Below, one piece after another: positions 17,363 through 25,200 of a stretch of DNA of 63,152 nt. This DNA is from CAYYNP01 sp964472545 (GTDB lineage Bacteria; Planctomycetota; Planctomycetia; Pirellulales; Thermoguttaceae). Position numbers and translations under genes: made by a program. The DNA is taken from contig CAYYNP010000018.1 of NCBI GenBank assembly GCA_964472545.1, positions 1 through 63,152 of the forward strand, read 5' to 3'. Every line of letters starts with the position of its first letter. Position 1 is the first letter of the stretch. The notes under the pieces are model-generated. The model did not search any database, was not told the DNA's origin, and worked only from the letters and a program-made list of their open reading frames with translations.

Positions 17363-17376
17363 GGTCGACTCTCCAC

Positions 17377-17874
17377 CTAAGTCCTGGTTGGCTCCCGATG
17401 CGCGTCCGCCACCGAACCGCTCCGACGCGCCGGCACGCCGGCCACGATCTGCCCGGGCTCGACGTCGTGTGTGACCACGGCCCCGGCCCCGATCAGAGCG
17501 CCTGCGCCGATCGTCACCCCGCAGAGCACCACCGCGCCGGAACCGATCGACGCCCCGCGGCAGACCCGAATCGGCTCCACCTGCCAATCGGCCGCCGTTT
17601 GCAGTTGGCCGTCGGGAGCGGTCGCCCGGGGAAAGCGGTCGTTGACGAAGCAGACGTGGTGGCCGACGAAACACTCGTCTTCGATCGTCACGCCTTCGCA
17701 GATGAACGCGTGCGAACTGATCTTGCAGCGGGCGCCGATGACGGCGTTTTGCTGGATTTCGACGAACGGACCGATCTGGGTCTGTGAACCGACCCGGCAA
17801 CCGTAGAGGTTGACCAGTTCCGGATGGACGATCCGCGCGTCGTCGGCAAGTTGAACGTCTTCGGCAATCGGCAC
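17377..17874 (-). CDS. WlbB/WbpD-like hexapeptide N-acetyltransferase
   Basis: A 165-residue acetyltransferase of the left-handed beta-helix class. The diagnostic stretch is GHHVCFVNDRFPRA (about residues 70-83), found in enzymes that acetylate the 3-amino group of UDP-3-amino sugars (WbpD, WlbB, QdtC). Hexapeptide repeats run on either side and the protein ends with the acetyl-CoA site GVPARRSG. It is the first recognised gene of the minus-strand glycan operon. The start is GTG at 17874, before PIAEDVQLADDARI, with only a weak Shine-Dalgarno. Confidence 0.87.
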   Translation of the reverse strand: MPIAEDVQLADDARIVHPELVNLYGCRVGSQTQIGPFVEIQQNAVIGARCKISSHAFICEGVTIEDECFVGHHVCFVNDRFPRATAPDGQLQTAADWQVEPIRVCRGASIGSGAVVLCGVTIGAGALIGAGAVVTHDVEPGQIVAGVPARRSGSVADAHREPTRT

Positions 17875-17902
17875 GTCGGCGACCTGTGATCTCTGCGGCT
17901 AG

Positions 17903-18168
17903 AGGGCCCCGGACAAGGCTACGATACGACGCAACCTTTTCAACTTGGGCGAGTTAGCACGCGTTGCGTTGAGCTTGCGACCGGGGCCCTTTGGGTGGAT
18001 TGTGCGTCGTGTGCCGGTTGAGGGACTGGGGGCCCGGGGCTTAGCGGCCGAGCATCCCTTCGTTGCCAGAGATCCTAGCCGCGGGCGGAAGCCCCCGGAG
18101 GGCTCGCGCCAACACGACGCATCGATTCACGATGGCTCGGTCCGCCCTGGGGCTTCCGCCCTCGGCTA
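17903..18168. repeat. Two intergenic inverted-repeat families (gap 17875-18436)
   Basis: This gap separates the divergent glycan operon and CBS gene and contains no recognisable gene. AGGGCCCCGG (17903-17912) pairs with CCGGGGCCCT (17981-17990), and weaker GCAACG/CGTTGC matches lie inside. A second element has arms TAGCCGCGGGCGGAAGCCCC (18076-18095) and GGGGCTTCCGCCCTCGGCTA (18149-18168), with one mismatch. The remaining about 260 bp up to 18436 are less GC-rich and probably hold the promoter of the CBS gene, but I see no clear -35/-10 pair. Confidence 0.75.
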
Positions 18169-18436
18169 ATGTCGATCTGACATTGTGGACGGCTACCGCG
18201 AGAAGCCACGCTGGGTCATCGCAAAGTGCGACCTGCCTCTGAAATGTGTGACCTATCCTTGAGTATGTTAGTCCAGAATCGGGCAGCGTAACCGAGAAAA
18301 CGCGCCGGATGCAGCAGCCACGAGACACGCTGGCTCCTCGTCCATAACGAGACTAGCGGGGCAGGGGCACTGACCGTCAAGGAAGATTGGCGTGTTAAGG
18401 GACTTTCACACAAGAATACAGAAGGAGGTGTGGGTC

Positions 18437-18940
18437 GTGGATGTAGTCAAGAAGGTCATGACGACGGACGTAATCACACTCTCTCCTGAGGATACCCCCA
18501 GAGAGGCACTTCGTACGCTTGTGCGACACAGCATCAGTGGGGCACCAGTCGTCGACGAGGAAGGTCATCTTCTGGGAATCGTCAGCGAGTACGATCTCAT
18601 CGAGACGCTGTATAAGCCGGAGATCTTCCATGCACGTGTCCGTGAAATCATGACGGCGTCTGTATTCAGCGTCCGGGAAACGACAACACTCTCAGAAATT
18701 GCAAACCTCTTCGTCGCCCATCGCATCCGGCGTCTCCCCGTCCTATCCCCCGACGGACACCTGATGGGACTGGTCTGTCGACGTGACCTCCTCCGTTTCG
18801 CTGACGAAACCAATATTGAACTGCGACGCAATATGACGCTGGCGACTCTCGTCCATCGAGCGAGCAAGCCGCCCACCGTCTCGATAGGCACTTCCTCGAC
18901 CAGCCGGGATGCTGCAACGAAACAGCCTATCGCTGAGTGA
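18437..18940 (+). CDS. Tandem CBS-domain protein
   Basis: A soluble protein of about 167 residues made of one CBS pair (Bateman module), which usually binds adenine nucleotides. The first CBS domain covers about residues 4-58 (MTTDVITLSPEDTPREAL, then APVVDEEGHLLGIVSEYDL). The second covers about residues 66-125 (IMTASVFSVRETTTLSEI, then RLPVLSPDGHLMGLVCRRDL). I start at the GTG at 18437, because a perfect AAGGAGGT lies 8 bp before it; a further in-frame GTG at 18392 would add 15 residues without a ribosome site. Only 6 bp separate it from the HD-GYP-like gene, so the pair is co-transcribed and may be one signalling unit. Its codon use and GC are lower than in the flanking operon. Confidence 0.88.
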   Translation: MDVVKKVMTTDVITLSPEDTPREALRTLVRHSISGAPVVDEEGHLLGIVSEYDLIETLYKPEIFHARVREIMTASVFSVRETTTLSEIANLFVAHRIRRLPVLSPDGHLMGLVCRRDLLRFADETNIELRRNMTLATLVHRASKPPTVSIGTSSTSRDAATKQPIAE

Positions 18941-18946
18941 GCAAAA

Positions 18947-20284
18947 ATGGCACAAGCACTCCAGACCTCGCAGGAAACGCTGCCAACGGCGGGGGTCGCT
19001 ATGGGCATCGACGACCTGGTTCTTGGCCGGGAAATCAGTTCCCCAGTCTACGACGATGCGGGAGTGCTACTGCTGAACGCTGGTTCAGTCATAACTGCCG
19101 AACAGAAGCAACAGCTAAGGGCACACGGCGTTTGCCGTATCGTCGTGTCCCAAGAAGATGTTGTACATACGAGATTGAATCTCACGGCTGCTCAGCAAGA
19201 GAGGCGATCCACCGTTCCATTCGACGGAGCCGTCGCCGAGCGGCTTGATCGTTTGGTCGGTTCCGGAATGCTCGAGGTTTCTAATTCGGGACCTGCACTG
19301 AAAGACCGCGTCGTAGACCACGGTCGGAAAGCCTACGATCCGAAGCTGCGAAAACACACGGAAGAACAGCACCAAATCTCCGTCAAAGCTATTGAGGGTA
19401 TGATCGCAAGCTCGAGTACGGGGGGGAGTGTCAATGGCAAGCGAGTTGCTTTTTTTGTTTCCACCCATGTCACATCGCTTATAGAAGATCGTGACAATGT
19501 CATTGGCGCGGCCCTGTTGACGAACCAGGATCCGGGATTAGCCGAGCAGTCACTGAGTACAGCTCTGCTAGCGATGGCGATGGGCGTTGAATTGGGGCTG
19601 GACGCGGAAAATGTACGCAACGTCGGCATTATCGGATTAGTGCAGGATTTCGGAATGACTCAAGTGCCGAAGACGGTCCTTGAAGCGAAGCGTTTTTTGA
19701 CGCCGTATGAATTCCTGGAGATTCAGAAGCACCCGATGCACACCGTGAATATACTGGAAAAAGCTACCGGACTTCCGACAATGGCTCTCCCGGTTGCGCA
19801 CCAGATTCACGAGCGGCCCGATGGCTCTGGATATCCTCGGGGGCGCACTCACGACGCCATCCATCTGTTTGCGCGCATTCTCCACGTCGCCGATGCGTAC
19901 ATCGCGCTGACCTCGATGCGGCCCAATAGACCGCGCCTGATGCGTTACGCTGCCATCGAGTGCCTGTTGCGGCAAGCTCAGTTGTACCATGTCGATCCAG
20001 ACATGGTACGCAGCCTGTTGCACGTTCTGTCGCTCTATCCGCTTGGAAGCCTCGTCACGCTTTCTGACGGGAGCATTGCGGAGACCTTGCGGTCGAACGG
20101 AGAAGACTATACCTGCCCGATCGTACGCCTCCTTCAAGACAGTCACGGAAAACCCATCGACTCCAATGACGATTCCGCACTCATCGATCTCTCGGCGTCA
20201 GAGTTGTGCGTGATCCAAGCACTCCCGACACCAGGAAGAGGAGAGATCAGGCTTGGCCCAGAGATCATGGTTCGACCTGGGTGA
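18947..20284 (+). CDS. Degenerate HD-GYP-domain protein
   Basis: A 445-residue cytoplasmic protein related to cyclic-di-GMP phosphodiesterases of HD-GYP type. The GYP part is well kept: HERPDGSGYPRG (about residues 288-299), then ILHVADAYIALTSMRP. The metal-binding HD, however, is QD (LVQDFGM, residues about 231-237), and the first helix has EQSLSTALLAMAMG where active enzymes have a histidine. Catalysis is therefore unlikely, and binding or scaffolding is more plausible. The N-terminal about 80 residues form a separate small domain (LGREISSPVYDDAGVLLLNA), seen in front of many HD-GYP domains. It is co-transcribed with the CBS-pair gene. Confidence 0.82.
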   Translation: MAQALQTSQETLPTAGVAMGIDDLVLGREISSPVYDDAGVLLLNAGSVITAEQKQQLRAHGVCRIVVSQEDVVHTRLNLTAAQQERRSTVPFDGAVAERLDRLVGSGMLEVSNSGPALKDRVVDHGRKAYDPKLRKHTEEQHQISVKAIEGMIASSSTGGSVNGKRVAFFVSTHVTSLIEDRDNVIGAALLTNQDPGLAEQSLSTALLAMAMGVELGLDAENVRNVGIIGLVQDFGMTQVPKTVLEAKRFLTPYEFLEIQKHPMHTVNILEKATGLPTMALPVAHQIHERPDGSGYPRGRTHDAIHLFARILHVADAYIALTSMRPNRPRLMRYAAIECLLRQAQLYHVDPDMVRSLLHVLSLYPLGSLVTLSDGSIAETLRSNGEDYTCPIVRLLQDSHGKPIDSNDDSALIDLSASELCVIQALPTPGRGEIRLGPEIMVRPG

Positions 20285-20435
20285 CTCGGCTATGGCCAGT
20301 GAATCCCCTCCGGTGCTCAGCGACAGCGGATGTGACGCCTTCATCGGCCGACAGATTGTAGAGTGTGTGCAGCGCACCGACCGTCGTGTGGTGTCGCGTC
20401 GCGCCCGCCCGGCGGACCGGTTCGTTGCGCGCACC

Positions 20436-21101
20436 CTACAGACTGTGCAGTTCTACCGTCACGCGCTCGCCCAACTCGATCACCGCGTACTCCCCCGCCG
20501 CGGCGAATCCGCAATTGACGACCGTCGTACGGCCGAGCATCTCGACGCCGCGGGCTTCGTGGATGTGGCCGCAGACGACCAGATCGGGCTGCGTCCGGTC
20601 GATAAAACGCCGCAGAGCCGTGCTGCCGACGTGTTGCGACCCGCGCGTCAGGTCGACCATCTCGGCACGCGGCGGGGCATGGGAGAGAACGACGTGATGG
20701 GCCGGCTGGCCGATCTGTCGGTAGCCGTCGAGGAGAAACCCGGACAGCTCCTCTTCCGTGAAGTGGTGCATCTTCTCCCGCCACGGTGGCATGGCCGAAA
20801 GGCCATGAATGCCGACGCCGTCCAGCACGATGCCGCGGCCGTGCAACGAAACGCCGAGTTCCAGCAGCCGCCGATCGATTTGGGCAGAATCGCAGTTGCC
20901 AGCGACGGCCCGGACATTGAAACCCAACGCACGAGCTGCATTTACCAGCTCTTCAGCATAGTCCGGCGAGCCAAAGCTGGTGATGTCCCCCCCCACAAGG
21001 ATGAGTTCTCGGGAGCGGTTCTGCGGTAGAATGCCCTGCTGGAGGATCCGTTGGAGCACTGCCAGATTGCCGTGCAGGTCGGAAATGCCGATTAGTCGCA
21101 A
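20436..21101 (-). CDS. Calcineurin-like metallophosphoesterase
   Basis: A protein of about 221 residues with the binuclear metal motifs of the family: GISDLHGN (start), LVGGDIT (about residue 36), AVAGNCDS (about residue 66), LSHAPP (about residue 141) and VCGHIHEARG (about residue 176). Small members of this type are cytoplasmic phosphodiesterases or phosphatases with unknown substrates. The start chosen is a TTG at 21101, with TGGGGGG about 9 bp upstream and the conserved strand directly after; a GTG at 21155 would add 18 residues of low similarity. It is divergent from the methyltransferase gene. The 150 bp between it and the HD-GYP-like gene (convergent) show nothing recognisable. Confidence 0.88.
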   Translation of the reverse strand: MRLIGISDLHGNLAVLQRILQQGILPQNRSRELILVGGDITSFGSPDYAEELVNAARALGFNVRAVAGNCDSAQIDRRLLELGVSLHGRGIVLDGVGIHGLSAMPPWREKMHHFTEEELSGFLLDGYRQIGQPAHHVVLSHAPPRAEMVDLTRGSQHVGSTALRRFIDRTQPDLVVCGHIHEARGVEMLGRTTVVNCGFAAAGEYAVIELGERVTVELHSL

Positions 21102-21192
21102 TGTGCTGAACCCCCCATTAGGTCCGGTCCCTTGCCAAGATGGTCCGTAGGGCACAGATTATAGATGTTTGTGCGCATCAGCGGAGAGGTCC

Positions 21193-21840
21193 ATGACCCG
21201 ATTTCCTGCCCCCGAGAAGCCCGACCCGAAATCGGCCGACGCCGCCGATTGGGACGCCAAGTACCGTTTGGGTACGCCGCCGTGGGATACCGGCCAGCCG
21301 GCTGCGGAGTTGATTCGTGTGGTTGAAGAGGGAGGGCTTCCGGCTTCCGGGCAGGTGCTCGAACTGGGCTGCGGGACCGGGGCCGACGCGACGTTCCTGG
21401 CCCGGCAGGGCTTTGACGTCACGGCCGTCGAACGCTCACCCACGGCCATCGAGCGTGCCCGGGTAAGGGCCGAACAGGAGAATGCGCTGGTGCGGTTCGT
21501 CTTGGGCGACGTGTTCGAGTTTGCGCAATCGGCCGACCAGTTCGATCTGGTCTACGACGCCGGGTTCTACCACTTTGTCCGCAAGACGGCGCTGGTTCGG
21601 TTGCTCGACCTGCTCTGGCGGGTCACCCGGCCGGGGTCGCACTACTTCGCCCTGATCGGCAGCACCGGCGAAACGGCCGAAGGCGGCCCGCCGCAGGTCT
21701 CTGAAGACGAGATCCGCGGCGAGTTGGGCCGGCTGTTCGATTTCGTCCACTTGCGCCATTTCCATTTCGAGAGCCCCATGCGCGAGGAAGGCTTCCTGGG
21801 CTGGTCTTGCTTGATGCATCGGCCGATAGTTCCCACGTAG
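21193..21840 (+). CDS. SAM-dependent class I methyltransferase
   Basis: A 215-residue methyltransferase. The SAM-binding motif I is VLELGCGTGADATFLA (about residues 52-67), motif II contains VTAVERSPTAIERA, and the post-core region is FDLVYDAGFYHFV. The N-terminal WDAKYRLGTPPWDTGQP is the signature of thiopurine-methyltransferase/tellurite-resistance-like small-molecule methyltransferases. The second ATG (21193) is chosen because GGAGAGG lies 4 bp upstream. The substrate is unknown. Confidence 0.88.
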   Translation: MTRFPAPEKPDPKSADAADWDAKYRLGTPPWDTGQPAAELIRVVEEGGLPASGQVLELGCGTGADATFLARQGFDVTAVERSPTAIERARVRAEQENALVRFVLGDVFEFAQSADQFDLVYDAGFYHFVRKTALVRLLDLLWRVTRPGSHYFALIGSTGETAEGGPPQVSEDEIRGELGRLFDFVHLRHFHFESPMREEGFLGWSCLMHRPIVPT

Positions 21841-21949
21841 GTCAACGCACGCGGGCGCGCCGCCCTTGTCGTACACGACGGTCACGCCCGCCGATTCGAT
21901 TACCGAGCTTCTGACAAATCGTCAGTCCGATGGAGGAAGAGGAGAAACG

Positions 21950-22210
21950 ATGAAGAGGATAGCTACCGCGGCGCTGCTGTTTTGTGCCGTGCTGTTTCTT
22001 GCCGGTTGCGGCGGATCCACGACCGAAGAAACGACGACCACAAAGTCGCCGACGGCCACAACCACCAAACAGACGACCGCCCAGGCCACCCCCGCGACGC
22101 CGACGATCCCCAAGGGCGGCGGCAGCGCCGGCCGCGTTGGCAGCGCCTTGCTCAATTCGCTCAAAAAGGGCGCCACCGACGTAGCGGAAGGGAAGACCGA
22201 GACGCCCTGA
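21950..22210 (+). CDS. Small Thr/Pro-rich lipoprotein
   Basis: An 86-residue predicted lipoprotein. Lipobox FLAGC ends the signal peptide at about residue 20. The mature part is a low-complexity Thr/Pro/Lys linker (about residues 22-55), then a Gly-rich stretch and a short amphipathic C terminus. The start is fixed by GAGGAAGAGGAG before the ATG at 21950. No family is recognised; a spacer-like envelope protein is possible. Confidence 0.7.
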   Translation: MKRIATAALLFCAVLFLAGCGGSTTEETTTTKSPTATTTKQTTAQATPATPTIPKGGGSAGRVGSALLNSLKKGATDVAEGKTETP

Positions 22211-22225
22211 TCGGGCCGTCTGCGG

Positions 22226-25200
22226 TCACTTCCACAACCGCTGGATCGTGTACCACGCTTCGGGGTGCGCGACCTCGTCGCCGTCGGCCGACTTCAGCTT
22301 GCCGACGTTGAAGTAGTAGACGATGCAGTTCTTGTAGGTCTTCATCGGCAGCATCAGCCGGATTGACTTGCGGTCGGCCGACAACTGCGCAAGCTGTATC
22401 GGCACGTCGATCTCTTCGTAGCGCGGCGAACCGTAGCGGATGCCGTAGCGGTACCACCACCGCCGGGCGCGGACGGTGCGCGGCGTGACCTTCACGCTGG
22501 GGTGGATCGGCTTGGTGAAGTGCAGCTCGAAACCGTGGTTGTCTTTGCGGAGGCTCACCCGGTGGATCTCCATCGGCACCCGGCCGCCGTAGCGCAGCCG
22601 CACCAGCCCGTCGGTCAGGCAGGAGATGTACATCTGGCCGTCGGGCCCGAAGGTCGCGTGTTGCGGGCCGCGGGGACCGCCATCGATGAATCGGAAAGCG
22701 GCACCCTGATACACCCCGTCGACCTTCTCCAACGCCATCCGCATGATGTTCACGCTCTGCCCGTAGCCGCAGTCGCCGGTGAACATCTGCCCGGTAAACG
22801 GGCCAAAGCGCCCGCCGGTCTGGTCGTAACAGACCGCCGCGGCGCTGCGAATCACGTTGTAGGGGATCCAGACGGCCGGCAGCCCGCTGGGTACTTCGCC
22901 TTCGGGCACGAACTCGTCTTCGGTCTCCGGGTGGCCGTAGAAGAGCCCTTTGCGGCAGTGGACCAGTTTGCAGGCCTGGATCCAGTCGCCCTGGTTGTCG
23001 ACGAAGAAGCCTTGTCCGTCGGGTCCGCAGGCCAACCCGTCGGGCGCGCGGCAGCCGCGTCCCCATTCTTCGACGAACCCGTCGGCGTCGTATCGCAACA
23101 CGGAACCGCGGAATCGGCCGCGGTTGGTCGCCCCGCCGTAGGACCAGAAATAGCCGGTGTTCAGCCCGCTGAAAAACCGCTTCTGCGGATCCAGCGCCAG
23201 GCCGAAGTTGTATTCGAAGAATCCGTCTTTCAGCGACCAGGGGCCGGTGATCGTGCGGAACTCTTCGGCGGTGCCGTCGCCGTCGCGGTCGATCAGTTCG
23301 GTCGTCTCCGGCCGATGGGCCACGAACAGCCGGTCGTCGAACGAATTCATTCCGGTGGGCACGTTTAGGCCCGTGGCGAAGAGTCGCCAGCGGAAGTCCG
23401 CCGGCACGGGCACCGGCGGGATCTTCGCCCGATAGACCCGGCCTTCGGTCAGGCCGCAGGCGTAGATCATGCCGTCGGAGGTGAACGTGGAACCGCTGGG
23501 GCGCCAACCCTCGGGCGGGCCGGGGAGGTTCTCGAACTTGTAGGTAAACGGAGCTTCGACTCGGGGCGGGGCTGTAGGGGCGGCGGTACCGTTGGGCGGT
23601 TGTGCTGCGGCTGCCGTGTCCTCGGCGAGCGTCAGATCGATCTTGGGCGGTTCGAGCAACGCGGGGTCGGCCAGCGAGGCCAACTCGTCGGCCGTCGGCA
23701 CGGCGCCCTCGACGTCGTGCGTCCAGCGGTCGATGCGAAAGGCAACCGGCTTGCCGCCGGGAAGTTTCGGCGAGACGAGGCGGAACCGGCCATTGTGGTC
23801 CTGCCAGGTCGTGCCGTCGGGCGCTTCCACACGGACGGCATGCGCCCGGTTGCCCGTCCAATAGACGGCGATCGAGGATTGCTGCACTTCGCCGGGCGTC
23901 TCGACCCTCTCGCCGGCGGCAGTGAAGAACTCATAACGCTCGCCTGCCGGCAACGTTGGCGCCACGCGCGACCCGGCCGGCAGATCGGCGACGTTCACTT
24001 GGCGAACGAAACCGAGCCACGCATCCCGTCGATCCAACCGCAGCACGTCGGTCACCGGCACGTGCCGGCCGTCGAGCTGCAGGCGGTAGCGAAACGCGAT
24101 TTCAGATTGTCCGGCCGTATAGCCGTCGAATCGCGAGCCCGTGTTGGGACCGGAATCGAGCGGCCGTGGGGCAATCTGCCACGGCGCCGCGTCGGTCGGC
24201 CGGTAGGCCAGCGAGTGTTGGCGGTCGGTCAGCAGTTCCGGCTCACCGGGTGCCCGCCAGTTCAGCCCGAAGTAGTGCGTCGGAATGCGGATCAGGAAGC
24301 CGTCGGTCCAGATGGCCCCCGGCTCGAGCGTATCGGCGTCGAACAGCAGCGTGCCGGTGGGGAAGCCGCAGGAGATGCCGCGTCCGAAAAGCTCCTCGTC
24401 CACGAACGTCGGTCCCCGCTGCACGTAAACCTGCAACAGGTTCGGCAGGGCCTGTATGGGGTCTTCTTCGAGTGGTTCCGGGGCATTGCGGCCCATCGCC
24501 ATGTAGTTCCACAGGGCCTGGATCAGCATCTCCTGGGGCAGATCGGCCAACGCCGGCACCGGGGCCGGGCCGTCGCGGGGGATGATCATCGGCATCTTCG
24601 TGCCGGGGAAGATCCGCTCCGGGTCGCGCAGCAATCGGCGGAAGTAATCCGGCCGGATGTGCTCGGTGGCCAGGGCCAAGTCGGGCGAGCGCGTGCTAGG
24701 CTCGATGTCGCCGCTGGGTTGCTTATCGTTCATCGCGTGGCAGTTGATGCACGTCAGCCCCTTGTTGCTCACCAGCAGCCGCCCCATCTCGATCTGGCTC
24801 TGCGGTACGGCCGCCACTTCGACGCCCGGCCGCTGGCCGCCGGGGCGCGGAAGGCTGGCTCCGTCGCGGATGCACAGGTCGCGGGCCAAACGTCCGCCGC
24901 GCATGCCGAAGCCGGGCATCTCGGCTCCGAGCCAGGGTCGCATGCGATGCTGCCGGGTGCCGTTGCGGAGGTATTCGTCGAGCCGCTCGGACAACATCCG
25001 CGCGGCCGCGCCGGAGAGCGACGGCGGCAGGATGAACTGCGCTTCGAGTTCGCCGCCCAACAGGGCCGTCAGCGGCTCGCTGCCGTAGCCCTCATTGTCG
25101 TGACAGGCAACGCAGTTCAGCAGCTTCATCTCCAGCGTCATGGTCTCCGAAAGCGACGGCTGCTTTCGCGACGCCAACGTGCTCAGGTAGGCCGCCAACG

